DNA of 64,000 nucleotides from Hymenobacter cyanobacteriorum (GTDB lineage Bacteria; Bacteroidota; Bacteroidia; Cytophagales; Hymenobacteraceae): positions 349,544 through 413,543 of the forward strand of contig NZ_JALBGC010000005.1 in assembly GCF_022631375.1 (NCBI RefSeq), written 5' to 3'. The position numbers and the translations under genes were made by a program. This document shows positions 33,546 to 42,556 of this stretch, piece by piece. The notes beneath the pieces are model-generated. The model ran no database searches, was not told where the DNA came from, and worked only from the letters and a program-made list of their open reading frames with translations. The stretch's first letter is position 1; each line of letters starts with the position of its first letter.

Positions 33546-34934
33546 ATGGCGCATTCCATCGCATTGGCCGGTAAGCGGCGCAGCATCCGCGCGCTGGCTC
33601 CGCTGAACCTGTTTCTGGCCGATGTGCGCGATGGTGTGGGGCCGTACCTGGCCATTTACCTGCTTTCGGTGCGGCACTGGCAGCCGGGCAGCATCGGGCT
33701 GGCCATGTCGCTGCCCGGGCTGGTGGCGGTGCTGCTCCAAACGCCCGCCGGCTCGCTGGTCGATACCTCCACGCACAAGCGGCGGCTGCTGGTGCTGGCC
33801 TCGGTGGTAGTAGCGGCGAGCTGCGTGGCGGCCGTCACGTTCGTGTCGCCGCCCGTCATTTACGCAACCCAGATGCTGACCGGGGCGGCTACTACCATTT
33901 ACGCGCCGGTGGTGGCGGCCATCACGCTGGGGCTGGTGGGGCACCGCCGCTTCGCGCAGCAAACCGGCCACAACGAGGCCTGGAACCACGGCGGCAACGT
34001 GCTGGCGGCCGTGCTGGCCGGCCTCATCGGCTACTACTGGCGCTACGAAGGCATCTTCTACCTCGTGGCCCTGATGTGCGCGCTGGGCAGCTGGTCGGCC
34101 CTCCGCATCAACCCGAAGGACATCGACAACGACCTCGCCCGGGGCAAGGGAGCCGATAATCCACAAACCGACGAAATTGAAACGGCTAAAGATGCTTCTG
34201 CTGCAAAAGAATCAGCCGCTGCAAAACCTGCTACCGAAACCGAGGATTCTGCAGGTGCCAAAGCTGCGTCTGGAACCGACCCGGCGGCGACCGAAAAGGG
34301 CGTTGAGCAAACCGCCGGTTTCCGGCAGGTGCTGGGCAACCCGCGCATTTTGCGCTTCGCCATTGCGGTGGTGCTGTTTCACTTCGCCAATGCGGCCATG
34401 CTGCCGCTGGTGGGCCAGAAGCTGGCCTTGAGCAACCAGAAAGCTTCCGCGCTGTTCATGTCGGCTTGCATCATCGTGGCGCAGCTGGTGATGATTCCGG
34501 TAGCCGCCTGGGTGAGCCGGCGCGCGCCGGACGCGGGCCGCAAGCCGGTTTTCCTGCTGGCGTTTGCGGTGCTGCCGGTGCGCGGCGTGCTCTACACGCT
34601 CAGCAACAACGCCTATTTTCTGGTGGGCGTGCAGGTGCTGGATGGATTGGCAGGCGGCATTTTCGGCGTTATCAGCGTGATTATGATTGCCGACCTCACG
34701 CGGGGCACCGGGCGCTTCAACTTCGTGCAGGGCGCTATTGCCACGGCGCTGGGCATTGGGGCCTCGCTAAGCACGGTGGGGGCGGGGTATCTGGTGCAGC
34801 ACTTTGGCTACCGCGTGGGTTTTCTGGCGCTGGCCGCCGTGGCGGCGGTGGCGCTGGCCTTCTTCTGGTTTTTCGTCGAAGAATCGAACCCCGCGAAAAA
34901 TGAAGCAATAAAAGGCGAATTGCAGGCGGCGTAA
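33546..34934 (+). CDS. Major facilitator superfamily transporter
   Basis: An inner-membrane secondary transporter of 462 residues with two bundles of about six helices. Helix 1 begins APLNLFLADVRDGVGPYLAIYL. The loop between helices 2 and 3 has the MFS A-like motif DTSTHKRRLL. The central loop (about 195-255) is unusually long, acidic and Ala-rich (repeats of AKDASAAKESAAAKPATETE) and looks disordered. The second bundle contains FHFANAAMLPLVGQKLAL and a GVISVIMIADLTRGTGRFN motif. The sequence resembles a Bacteroidota MFS group without assigned substrate. It is convergent with the Ldh gene only 15 bases away. Confidence 0.88.
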   Translation: MAHSIALAGKRRSIRALAPLNLFLADVRDGVGPYLAIYLLSVRHWQPGSIGLAMSLPGLVAVLLQTPAGSLVDTSTHKRRLLVLASVVVAASCVAAVTFVSPPVIYATQMLTGAATTIYAPVVAAITLGLVGHRRFAQQTGHNEAWNHGGNVLAAVLAGLIGYYWRYEGIFYLVALMCALGSWSALRINPKDIDNDLARGKGADNPQTDEIETAKDASAAKESAAAKPATETEDSAGAKAASGTDPAATEKGVEQTAGFRQVLGNPRILRFAIAVVLFHFANAAMLPLVGQKLALSNQKASALFMSACIIVAQLVMIPVAAWVSRRAPDAGRKPVFLLAFAVLPVRGVLYTLSNNAYFLVGVQVLDGLAGGIFGVISVIMIADLTRGTGRFNFVQGAIATALGIGASLSTVGAGYLVQHFGYRVGFLALAAVAAVALAFFWFFVEESNPAKNEAIKGELQAA

Positions 34935-34949
34935 AGACGGGAGCGCGCC

Positions 34950-36014
34950 CTACAGTTTCACCCCAAACTTTGCCCCCACGCCTTCCAAATCATGCACCAC
35001 GGTATCCAGCAGCGGGATGCCATCCAGCAGGCGGTGCGCGGCTATTTCGCGCTCCGGGTCGCCGGGGATGAGGACGTGTTTGCCTTCCACAGCCTGCGCG
35101 TTGCGGAAGGTGGTAATCCAGTTATCCATGTGGGCCTTGAACTCGTCGGCGGGCCGGAAGGCATCGACGCGCATGGCCCCGAAAAAGTGGCCCAGGCCCT
35201 GGCCCACGGGGTTGGCCGAAGGCTGCAGAAAGGCCACGAACGGCGGCACCCACGGCCCGTAGTTGGCCCCCGAAAGCACGGCCGAGAAGATGTCGACCAC
35301 CGCGCCCAAACCGTAGCCTTTGTGCGAGCCGGTGGCCCCGCCCAAGGGTAGCAAGGCGCCGCCGTTTTTCACGGCATTGGCGTCGGTGCTGGGCTGGCCG
35401 TCGGCGGTTTGGGCCCAGCCTTCGGGCAGGGGCAGGCCTTTGCGCTGCGCAATTTCGAGCTTGCCGTTGGCGGCGGTGGTGGTGGCCATATCGAGCACGA
35501 AATCGGGCTGTTCGCCGGCGGGCACGGCCACGGCAATGGGGTTGGTACCGAGCAATCTATCCAGCGAATACGTGGGCGCGACCAGCGGCGAGGCGTTGGT
35601 CATGGCAATGCCCATCATGTCGTGCGCCAGGGGCAGCATGGCATGGTAGCCGGCAATGCCGAAATGGTTGGAGTTCTTCACCGAAACCCAGCCGGTACCC
35701 ACTTGCTGGGCCTTTTCGATGGCCACGCGCATGGCTTTGGGGCCCACCACGAGGCCGAGGCCGCCGTCGCCATCCACAACAGCAGTACTGGGTGTCTCAT
35801 ACGTCACACCCACGCGGGGCGTGGCGTTGATGCGGCCGGCCTCCCACAGCCGAACGTAGCCCACGAGGCGAGCCACGCCGTGCGAGTCCACGCCGCGCAG
35901 GTCGGCCGAGAGCAGGGTTTCGGTGGCCAGCGTGGCATCTTCCTCCGGGCAGCCAATGCTGCGGAAAACGCTTTCGGTGAAGGTGAAAAGCTGGCTGTAG
36001 GAGAAGGTGGGCAT
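34950..36014 (-). CDS. Ldh-family NAD(P)-dependent oxidoreductase
   Basis: A 354-residue member of the malate/L-lactate dehydrogenase (YlbC/ComC/AllD/DpkA) superfamily, whose fold differs from ordinary lactate dehydrogenase. It shows the early motif LLSADLRGVDSHGVARL (about 31-47) with the catalytic His, KNSNHFGIAGYHAM, the segment TNASPLVAPTY, and GYGLGAVVDIFSAVLSGANYG near residue 235. Substrates in the family include malate, ureidoglycolate, sulfolactate and imino acids such as pipeline precursors of proline, so the actual substrate cannot be named. It is followed upstream by palindrome copy 3 and then ppx. Confidence 0.9.
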   Translation of the reverse strand: MPTFSYSQLFTFTESVFRSIGCPEEDATLATETLLSADLRGVDSHGVARLVGYVRLWEAGRINATPRVGVTYETPSTAVVDGDGGLGLVVGPKAMRVAIEKAQQVGTGWVSVKNSNHFGIAGYHAMLPLAHDMMGIAMTNASPLVAPTYSLDRLLGTNPIAVAVPAGEQPDFVLDMATTTAANGKLEIAQRKGLPLPEGWAQTADGQPSTDANAVKNGGALLPLGGATGSHKGYGLGAVVDIFSAVLSGANYGPWVPPFVAFLQPSANPVGQGLGHFFGAMRVDAFRPADEFKAHMDNWITTFRNAQAVEGKHVLIPGDPEREIAAHRLLDGIPLLDTVVHDLEGVGAKFGVKL

Positions 36015-36057
36015 TTGGGGGGACTTAGGTAATTAGGGTCTTCGGGACTTAATAAGA

Positions 36058-36160
36058 ACGTCATGCTGAGCGCAGCCGAAGCATCTCTACCGCGTAACCA
36101 ATCCCGACGATTGGGCTTACTGCTGCACGCGAGATGCTTCGACTGCGCTCAGCATGACGT
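36058..36160. repeat. Dispersed nested palindrome, copy 3
   Basis: Left arm ACGTCATGCTGAGCGCAGCC onward, right arm ...GCGCTCAGCATGACGT, with one mismatch in the arm. The spacer itself folds (CCAATC and GATTGG). It lies between two minus-strand genes. Confidence 0.9.
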
Positions 36161-36181
36161 GCTGAACTTGCTCCGAAAATG

Positions 36182-37135
36182 CTAGACCGCCAGCATTTCC
36201 GCTAACAGTCCTTCTTTCAAAGCATAGGCCGAAGTGCGGATAAGCGTGATTTCCGCAATGCCGAGCACGAAATCGATGAGCACGGCGGCCACTACCAGCA
36301 TGTCGGCCCGCATGGGCAGGATGCCGGGCAGGGCCTTGCGCTGCTCGTGGTTGCCGCTCAGCAAATGCCGGTAGCTGGTCTGGAAAGATTCCAGCGCGAG
36401 CTCGGTGCAGGGCGGCAGCTGGCTTTCAGTGCGCAGCTCACCGATTTGCATGTCGGCCAGGCTGTCGAAGCTGCCCGAGGCACCCACGAGGCTGGCGGGG
36501 CGGTAGCGCCGCACAGCTTCGATGAGCGGCTCGAGCACGGTGGCGAGGTAGCGCTGCTCGGCCTCCACGGCCTCGGCGGGAAACACGCCGCTGGGGTCGG
36601 GGAAAAACTTGTCGAGCAGGCGCTGGGCCCCGATTTCGAAGCTTTGCTTCCAGAAAATGGTGTGCTGGCTGGCGATGATGAACTCAACGGAGCCGCCGCC
36701 GATGTCCATAATCAGCTGCGCTTCTTCGCCCAAATCCACTGCTTGGCGCACGCCCTGGCAGATGAGCTCAGCCTCGCGCTCGCCGGGAATGACGTTGACT
36801 TGAATGCCGGTTTGCTCGAAGATGTCGCGCACCAGCTCGGGGCCGTTTTTCGTCACGCGCATGGCGCTGGTGGCCGTGGCGCGCACTTCGCTCACATTGT
36901 GCAGCTCCATCTCTTCCTTAAAGCCGGCCAGCGTGTGCAGGGCCCGGTCGTAGGCCGCCGGGGCGATGATGCCCTGGCTGATACCGCCTTCGCCGAGGCG
37001 CACGCCGGCTTTGGTGCGCAGGATGACCAGCGGCTTTTCGCCGGGCACGGTGGGCATTTCCACGATGAGTAGGTGGAAGGTGTTAGTGCCCAAATCAATG
37101 AGCGCGAGGCGGCGATGGGCGTGCGGGGTGTGCAT
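36182..37135 (-). CDS. Ppx/GppA-type phosphatase
   Basis: A 317-residue actin-fold phosphatase that hydrolyses polyphosphate and/or pppGpp. Motifs are LALIDLGTNTFHLLIVE (phosphate-1 loop), RATATSAMR and GEREAELICQGVRQAV, then the phosphate-2 loop LIMDIGGGSVEFIIA. There is no additional HD domain, so it is the short, exopolyphosphatase-like form. The ATG at 37135 is used because the longer frame runs into an intergenic palindrome. It lies downstream of the methyltransferase on the same strand. The exact substrate remains open between polyphosphate and pppGpp. Confidence 0.9.
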   Translation of the reverse strand: MHTPHAHRRLALIDLGTNTFHLLIVEMPTVPGEKPLVILRTKAGVRLGEGGISQGIIAPAAYDRALHTLAGFKEEMELHNVSEVRATATSAMRVTKNGPELVRDIFEQTGIQVNVIPGEREAELICQGVRQAVDLGEEAQLIMDIGGGSVEFIIASQHTIFWKQSFEIGAQRLLDKFFPDPSGVFPAEAVEAEQRYLATVLEPLIEAVRRYRPASLVGASGSFDSLADMQIGELRTESQLPPCTELALESFQTSYRHLLSGNHEQRKALPGILPMRADMLVVAAVLIDFVLGIAEITLIRTSAYALKEGLLAEMLAV

Positions 37136-37143
37136 GTAAGGAA

Positions 37144-37244
37144 GTAGCGCGAACTTGTAGTCCGCGAGTTTAGCAAAGCGAGTGGGCAATACGGCTATTG
37201 GGCAGGCGCGGACTAAAAGTCCCTGCCGGGTACGACCGCGCTAC
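37144..37244. repeat. Second palindrome family, copy B1
   Basis: GTAGCGCGAACTTGTAGTCC (37144 onward) faces CGCGCTAC at 37237-37244. In between, GGCAGGCGCGGACT and AGTCCCTGCC form an inner hairpin. The right arm contains the stop codon of the methyltransferase gene. Related to the copy at 54983-55055 by the GTAGCGCGnACTTnGTAGTC core. Confidence 0.7.
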
Positions 37245-38125
37245 GTGGCAAACCGGCAGAACGTGCCCAGCGGCAGCTTGCGCTGGCCGGCGTCGTGCAG
37301 GTAAATCTCGCCCAGCTCGCGCACGGCCTTCGGGCCAGGGAAAATGGCGGTGGTCAGGTTATCCAGAATCAGGGCCGAGAAACCCAGCGAGTACAGGTTC
37401 ACCACGAAGAAATGGTCCTCGGGGTCGAGCAGCTGCTGGCTGAGCTTGAGCATCTCGTTTAGCTCGTCTTCGAGCTGCCATTTTTCGCCGTTGGGGCCGC
37501 GGCCGTAGGCAGGCGGGTCGAGGATGAGGCCCTGGTATTTACTGCCGCGCTTCACCTCGCGCCGCACGTACTTCATGGCGTCTTCTACGAGCCAGCGCAC
37601 GCCGTCGAGCTGGCTGGCTTCCATGTTGTCGCGGGCCCAGAAGTTCACCTGCTTCACCGAATCGAGGTGCGTCACGTCGGCCCCGGCGGCGCGGGCGGCC
37701 AGCGTGGCGGCCCCCGTGTAGGCAAACAGGTTCAGCACGCGCGGCAGTTTGGCGCGGCGCTTTCGCGTCTGGTTGTAAATGAACTGCCAGTTGGGGTCCT
37801 GCTCCGGGAACAGGCCCACGTGCTTGAACGACGACAGACCGAGGCGGAATTTCAATTTCAGACCATCGGGCCGCTCGTAGGCAATCACCCACTGCTCGGG
37901 CATGCTGGGCTTGAGGCGCCACTGGCCTTTTTCGGTGGAGCCGGGGGCGCGGGCGAAGGCGGCATCGGCCTTTTCCCACTCCTTGAGCGGCAGGTGCGGG
38001 TCCCAAATAGCCTGGGGCTCCGGCCGGGCGAGAATGTATTTACCGAAACGCTCCAGCTTCTGGAAGTTGCCGGAATCAATCAGCTCGTAGTCGGGCCAGG
38101 GGGAGGTGGTGAGGAAGTCGTACAT
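37241..38125 (-). CDS. SAM-dependent RNA methyltransferase
   Basis: A 294-residue class I methyltransferase. It shows the SAM-binding region RVLNLFAYTGAATLAARAAGA with the following acidic THLDSVK, the RlmI/RlmK-like DPPAYGRGPNGEKW motif and the substrate loop VKQVNFWARDNMEAS. The family (Methyltrans_SAM, PF10672 type) methylates cytosine in 23S rRNA in E. coli, but the N-terminal PUA domain is absent, so the RNA target here is uncertain. The start is set at ATG 38125, ten bases after a TACCTTTG box (38136-38143); the longer frame is non-coding. Divergent from the DinB gene. Confidence 0.85.
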   Translation of the reverse strand: MYDFLTTSPWPDYELIDSGNFQKLERFGKYILARPEPQAIWDPHLPLKEWEKADAAFARAPGSTEKGQWRLKPSMPEQWVIAYERPDGLKLKFRLGLSSFKHVGLFPEQDPNWQFIYNQTRKRRAKLPRVLNLFAYTGAATLAARAAGADVTHLDSVKQVNFWARDNMEASQLDGVRWLVEDAMKYVRREVKRGSKYQGLILDPPAYGRGPNGEKWQLEDELNEMLKLSQQLLDPEDHFFVVNLYSLGFSALILDNLTTAIFPGPKAVRELGEIYLHDAGQRKLPLGTFCRFAT

Positions 38126-38135
38126 AAGCAGGCCG

Positions 38136-38143
38136 CAAAGGTA
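38136..38143 (-). promoter_or_regulatory. Putative -7 promoter box for the methyltransferase
   Basis: Reads TACCTTTG on the minus strand, exact consensus, ten bases before the ATG, giving a very short or absent leader. Confidence 0.55.
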
Positions 38144-38193
38144 GGGGCCCTGCCCGGTAGGGCGGGGTTGGGTAGGGCAGGTTGCCTGCTGTA

Positions 38194-38215
38194 GAGACGC
38201 GACACTTTGCGTCTC
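38194..38215. repeat. Short palindrome GAGACGC/GCGTCTC
   Basis: Seven-base perfect arms around GACACTTT, preceded by GTA. It resembles the small GTAGAGACGCG palindromes that recur in many bacterial genomes; only one copy was noticed here. Confidence 0.5.
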
Positions 38216-38310
38216 GGCATTGAACAGACGCCACGATACGACCACCTGCACTTTCGAAAGCGGCGCACGTAAAACACATCCTGCTCACCACCACCATTTC
38301 TCCACCCGCT

Positions 38311-38799
38311 ATGCCTGAAATTACTCGCCTGCTCGACCAGCTCCGCCGCGCTTTCGATGGCGAGCCATGGTCCGGTCCCTCGCTGCTGGATACTCTTAAG
38401 GACCTGACTGCTGCGCAAGCCGCCCGGCAGCCCATTGCCAATGCCCACAGCATCTGGGAAATCACGTGCCACGCCGGGGTGTGGGCCGAGGTAGCCCGCC
38501 GCCGGCTGGTCGAAGGCAGCTTGGTGCAGGTGAGCGATGCCGAGGATTGGCCATCACCCCCCGAAAACCCCACCGAAGCCGACTGGCAAGCCGTGCTGGC
38601 TGGCTTGCGCACGGCGCACGAGCAGCTGCTGGCCGCCGCGGCAACTGTTTCCGATGAAACCCTTGACCGGCCCATCAATACCACCATCGATGCACAAGTG
38701 GGCTATGGCTCCTCCATCTACGTGACCCTGCACGGCGTGGCGCAACATTACCTCTACCACACCGGGCAGATTGCACTGTTGCGCAAAGCAGTGACCTAA
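38311..38799 (+). CDS. DinB-family four-helix protein
   Basis: A 162-residue protein of the DinB/YfiT-like superfamily: a four-helix bundle with a metal site made of three histidines. Visible ligands are the first His in HSIWEITCHAGVW (about 46-58) and the C-terminal HGVAQHYLYHTGQIALL. Members of this family bind a divalent metal and some act as thiol-dependent transferases, but most Bacteroidota copies have no assigned reaction. The gene is monocistronic and divergent from the methyltransferase gene. Confidence 0.85.
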   Translation: MPEITRLLDQLRRAFDGEPWSGPSLLDTLKDLTAAQAARQPIANAHSIWEITCHAGVWAEVARRRLVEGSLVQVSDAEDWPSPPENPTEADWQAVLAGLRTAHEQLLAAAATVSDETLDRPINTTIDAQVGYGSSIYVTLHGVAQHYLYHTGQIALLRKAVT

Positions 38800-38891
38800 C
38801 CCCAAAGTTGAAATTCCGGCCCGCAGCCCGGCTTCGTGAGGTCGCAGGCCCCGTTCATCGAAGCCGGTGGGCCAACCCGCTGGCAGAACAG

Positions 38892-38899
38892 TAGCTTTG
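38892..38899 (+). promoter_or_regulatory. Putative -7 promoter box immediately before the PBP gene
   Basis: Reads TAGCTTTG, exact consensus, four bases before the ATG at 38904. Transcription would start at or beside the start codon. Confidence 0.55.
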
Positions 38900-38903
38900 C
38901 CGG

Positions 38904-40724
38904 ATGCTGTCTGCCAACCGCAAGAAGTTAGCTGCATTATTCGTTTTCCTGCTGGCCGGGCTCGTCCTGGTGCTGTGGTGGCGACGCGTGCCGGTGCCCG
39001 GTGTGGGCGTCATGCTGCCGCACGATACGTACACGCCGCGTCGTGAAGCTTTCTGGCCGCACCGGGGCCGGATTCTCGACCGCAACGACTCGGTGCTGGC
39101 CTACACCGGCGCGCGCTACCTTCTGGTGCTGCCATCCTGGGGCCGCCTCGATTCAGCTCGCCTCAACCGTTTGCTGGGCTGGCCCGATAGCGCCTTCGAG
39201 TACCGCAGCCGCGACCTGCGCCGCCGCGAATTGCCCTTGCAACTGGATTTAACAGTTGCTGAATACGACCTGCTGCGCCGCCACCAGCGCGAGTGGCCCA
39301 CGCTCAAGCTGCGCGAATACACGGCCCGCAATTACACCACGCACGTGGCCGCGCCCGTGCTAGGCTACGCCTACGCCAATGCCCAGCCCTTCCTGTACCA
39401 GGCGCAACGGCTGGCGCGGGGCCGCTTCTACCGCCTGCGCAACGGCGGCCTCGAAACCTACTACAACGGCCTGCTGAAAGGCAGTTTCGGGGCCTACCAT
39501 CCCCTGGTGGACGTGCTGAACCACTCCCACGGCACCTGGGCCACCGACACCACCTACCACCCCGGCCAGGACCTGCACCTTAGCCTCGACACCGAGCTAC
39601 AGGCCTACGCCGAGCGCATCATGCGCGAACGCAAGGGCTACATCGTGGCCCTCGACCCCGCTACGGGCGAAATCCTCTGCTACGTTTCGGCCCCGACCTA
39701 CGACCCCGCCACCATCACCGCTCTCAGCCGGGGCCGCGAGCGCAGCGCCCTGCTGCTGGCCGAAGACATGCCGCTGCTCAACCGCGCCGCGCTGCAGGCC
39801 AGCCCGCCGGGCTCGGTGTTCAAGCTGGTGAACGCGGCGGTGGCCCTGCAGTTGGGCGGCATTACCGCCGAAACAGGCTTCCGCTGCGACCAGTCGCTCA
39901 TCAACTGTGTGCACGAACACCCCAACGCCCGCAACCTTACCCAGGCCCTCAAATACAGCTGCAATCCCTACTTCTACCAGGTAATGCGCAACGTGGTGAA
40001 TAACGTGCCCGACACGCTGGTGCAGCCCGTGGATACCTGCGCCCAGCGCCACCTGAACCTGGCCGCCTGGACGCGCCACGTCCGGTCCTTCGGCCTCGAT
40101 ACGCTGCTGGGCGTCGATTTGCCCCAGGAGCGCCCCGGCTTCATCCCCACGCCGGCTTACTATGACAAGCGCCGCGGCCGCTGCGGCTGGACCTACGGCA
40201 GCATCTATTCCCTCAGCATCGGCCAGGGCGAAATCAACCTCACCGGCCTGCAAATGGCCAACGTGCAAGCCATCATCGCCAACCGCGGCTACTACTACAT
40301 CCCGCATTTCGTGCGCAGCGTGGGCAGCAGCGGCCCGCTGCCCCGCTTCCGGCAACTGCACCGCACGTTGGTCGATAGCGTCCACTTTGCCGAGCTCATC
40401 CCCGGCATGGTGGCCGCGCTGCGCCGCGGCGGCACCGCCGAACTGGCCAACCTCGACGACGTAGGCATTGCCGTAGCCGGCAAAACCGGTACGGTGCAAA
40501 ACGACGAGGGCGACGACCACGCCACCTTTGCCGGCTTCGCCCCGGCCGAAAAGCCCAAAATCGTGGTGGCCGTCTACATCGAAAACGCTGGTTTCGGTGG
40601 CCTCTCCGCCGCCCCCTGCGCCGCCCTGATTATGGAGAAATACCTGCGCGGCAAAATCGCCAAAAAGCGCAAGCGCTGGGAAAACTGGCTCCGTTGCGGC
40701 GATTTGGCCGGGCAGGGCCATTGA
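38904..40724 (+). CDS. Penicillin-binding protein, transpeptidase type
   Basis: A 606-residue class B-like PBP that cross-links peptidoglycan in the periplasm. A membrane anchor spans residues 8-26 (KLAALFVFLLAGLVLVLWW). The N-terminal region contains RGRILDRNDSVLAY, the PBP dimerisation-domain motif. The transpeptidase shows all three catalytic motifs: SVFK (Ser304, Lys307), SCN (352-354) and KTGT (527-530). It is shorter than typical PBP2 or PBP3 because the domain before the catalytic part is abbreviated. It is followed by palindrome copy 4 and dapF. A promoter box overlaps the start region, so the transcript is probably leaderless. Confidence 0.9.
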   Translation: MLSANRKKLAALFVFLLAGLVLVLWWRRVPVPGVGVMLPHDTYTPRREAFWPHRGRILDRNDSVLAYTGARYLLVLPSWGRLDSARLNRLLGWPDSAFEYRSRDLRRRELPLQLDLTVAEYDLLRRHQREWPTLKLREYTARNYTTHVAAPVLGYAYANAQPFLYQAQRLARGRFYRLRNGGLETYYNGLLKGSFGAYHPLVDVLNHSHGTWATDTTYHPGQDLHLSLDTELQAYAERIMRERKGYIVALDPATGEILCYVSAPTYDPATITALSRGRERSALLLAEDMPLLNRAALQASPPGSVFKLVNAAVALQLGGITAETGFRCDQSLINCVHEHPNARNLTQALKYSCNPYFYQVMRNVVNNVPDTLVQPVDTCAQRHLNLAAWTRHVRSFGLDTLLGVDLPQERPGFIPTPAYYDKRRGRCGWTYGSIYSLSIGQGEINLTGLQMANVQAIIANRGYYYIPHFVRSVGSSGPLPRFRQLHRTLVDSVHFAELIPGMVAALRRGGTAELANLDDVGIAVAGKTGTVQNDEGDDHATFAGFAPAEKPKIVVAVYIENAGFGGLSAAPCAALIMEKYLRGKIAKKRKRWENWLRCGDLAGQGH

Positions 40725-40772
40725 GGAACGAAATGCCGGGGTAGCGGTTTCTTTGTGGTCGTCATGCTGTAG

Positions 40773-40867
40773 AACGTCATGCTGAGCGCAGCCGAAGCAT
40801 CTCTACCGCGCAAGTAATCAATTTGCTATTGCAGTAGAGATGCTTCGGCTGCGCTCAGCATGACGTT
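40773..40867. repeat. Dispersed nested palindrome, copy 4
   Basis: Arms AACGTCATGCTGAGCGCAGC onward and ...GCTCAGCATGACGTT pair along their whole length. The spacer includes a small GCAA...TTGC fold. It lies between two plus-strand genes. Confidence 0.9.
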
Positions 40868-40898
40868 TCTTTTCGATTGAAGCTATCAATTTTCCCAA

Positions 40899-41696
40899 AT
40901 GCAATTCCACAAATACCAGGGCACCGGCAACGACTTCGTGATGATTGACGACCGTACCCGCGCCTTCGACGAAACCGACCACGCCCTGATTGCCCACCTC
41001 TGCCACCGTCGCTTCGGCATCGGGGCCGATGGGCTGATTCTGCTGCGCAACAAGCCCGATTTCGATTTCGAAATGGTGTACTTCAACGCCGATGGCCGCC
41101 CCAGTTCCATGTGCGGCAACGGTGGCCGCTGCACCGTGGCTTTTGCCAAGCATTTGGGTTTAATAAGCTCCGAAACCCATTTCCTGGCCGTCGACGGCCC
41201 CCACGATGCCCGCGTGGAAGCCGATGGCACCGTACGCCTGCGCATGATTGACGTGAACGCGCCCATCGAAGCCGGAGTGGGGGAGGACGACGTATTTCTG
41301 CACACCGGCTCGCCCCACCACATTCACTTCCTCGACCCTGAGGAACACCCCGCGCTGGCCGAGTTCGACGTGTACGGCACTGGCCACGACATCCGCCACG
41401 ACCAGGCCTACGACCCTGCCGGCACCAACGTCAACTTCGTCGAAATCCCCGCCGACCCCGCCCACGCCTGGCCCGTGCGCACCTACGAGCGCGGCGTCGA
41501 AAACGAAACCCTGAGCTGCGGCACCGGCGTCACGGCCGTCGCGCTGGCCGCCTCGCAGCGCGGCGCGACCTCGCCCGTGCGTCTGCAAACCATGGGCGGC
41601 GAGTTGGAAGTAAGCTTCGAAACCCGCCCCGATGGCGGCTTCGCCAACGTGTGGCTGAGCGGCCCGGCGGTGCGTGTATTTGGCGGCGAGGTGTAA
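40899..41696 (+). CDS. dapF: Diaminopimelate epimerase
   Basis: Interconverts LL- and meso-diaminopimelate, providing the cross-linking amino acid of peptidoglycan and the lysine precursor. At 265 residues it matches the family, with the two catalytic cysteines in MCGNGGRC (Cys72) and ETLSCGTGVTAV (Cys207). The start KYQGTGNDFVMIDDR is canonical. Placed downstream of a penicillin-binding protein on the same strand, which is functionally coherent, although palindrome copy 4 lies between them. A perfect 16-base-pair terminator follows. Confidence 0.97.
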   Translation: MQFHKYQGTGNDFVMIDDRTRAFDETDHALIAHLCHRRFGIGADGLILLRNKPDFDFEMVYFNADGRPSSMCGNGGRCTVAFAKHLGLISSETHFLAVDGPHDARVEADGTVRLRMIDVNAPIEAGVGEDDVFLHTGSPHHIHFLDPEEHPALAEFDVYGTGHDIRHDQAYDPAGTNVNFVEIPADPAHAWPVRTYERGVENETLSCGTGVTAVALAASQRGATSPVRLQTMGGELEVSFETRPDGGFANVWLSGPAVRVFGGEV

Positions 41697-41713
41697 GCGC
41701 ACTGGTTCTAATG

Positions 41714-41755
41714 CACAAAAAAGGCCTTCTGCTGGTGCGGAAGGCCTTTTTTGTG
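41714..41755. terminator. Bidirectional terminator after dapF
   Basis: Perfect 16-base arms CACAAAAAAGGCCTTC and GAAGGCCTTTTTTGTG around a 10-base loop, with A and T runs on both sides, between two convergent genes. Confidence 0.92.
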
Positions 41756-41771
41756 GCTGGATGGCGTTAGC

Positions 41772-42452
41772 TTACTTCGCCAGCATCTTCAGCAACTCTT
41801 GCGCCGCCGGCTCCGATGAGGCCGGGTTCTGGCCCGTAATCAGGTTGCCGGCCGTTACCACGTAAGGCTGCCAGTCGGCACCTTTCGAGTAGTTGCCGCC
41901 GTTTTCTTTCAGCATGTCTTCCACCAGGAAAGGCACCACGTTGGTCAACTGCACGGCCTCTTCTTCGGTGTTCGTGAAGCCGGCTACCGACTTGCCTTTT
42001 ACCAGCGGCTCGCCGTTGGCGGCCTTCACGTGGTGCAGCACGCCGGGGGCGTGGCACACCAGCGCCAGCGGCTTGCCGGCCGCAAAAGTGCTTTCGATGA
42101 GCGCAATGGACTGCTTATCCTCGGCCAAATCCCACAGCGGGCCGTGGCCGCCGGGGTAAAACACAGCGTCAAAATCCTCGGCCTTGATGGTGTCGAGCGT
42201 CACCGTATTGGCCAGCGCTTTCTGGGCGGCAGGGTCTTTTTTGAAACGCTCGGTGGCTTCGGTCTGGGCCCCGGGCTCGTCGCTTTTGGGGTCGAGGGGC
42301 GGCTGGCCGCCTTTGGGCGAAGCGAGGGTAATATCCGCCCCGGCATCCACGAAAGTGTAGTAGGGCGCGGCGAATTCTTCGAGCCAGAAACCGGTTTTGT
42401 GGCCGGTGTTGCCGAGCTGGTCGTGCGAGGTCAGAATCAAGACGATTTTCAT
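41772..42452 (-). CDS. DJ-1/PfpI superfamily protein, Hsp31-like
   Basis: A 226-residue class I glutamine-amidotransferase-fold protein. The nucleophile elbow ALVCHAPGVLHHV contains Cys133 with His134, and Glu26 occupies the expected position of the triad-like acidic residue. Relatives include protein deglycases and glutathione-independent glyoxalases. The fold segments GGHGPLWDLAE and FYPGGHG support the Hsp31 subgroup. Upstream on the same strand is ohr, so a role in protecting against reactive aldehydes or oxidants is plausible but inferred. Confidence 0.87.
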   Translation of the reverse strand: MKIVLILTSHDQLGNTGHKTGFWLEEFAAPYYTFVDAGADITLASPKGGQPPLDPKSDEPGAQTEATERFKKDPAAQKALANTVTLDTIKAEDFDAVFYPGGHGPLWDLAEDKQSIALIESTFAAGKPLALVCHAPGVLHHVKAANGEPLVKGKSVAGFTNTEEEAVQLTNVVPFLVEDMLKENGGNYSKGADWQPYVVTAGNLITGQNPASSEPAAQELLKMLAK

Positions 42453-42556
42453 AGCATTGGGGGTTAAAAAATGAATGGCAATACTGCCGAAAACGACAAG
42501 GCCCCGGCGTAGACCGAGGCCTTGTCAGAAGTAACTAAAAACGGAACCAGCCGCGC

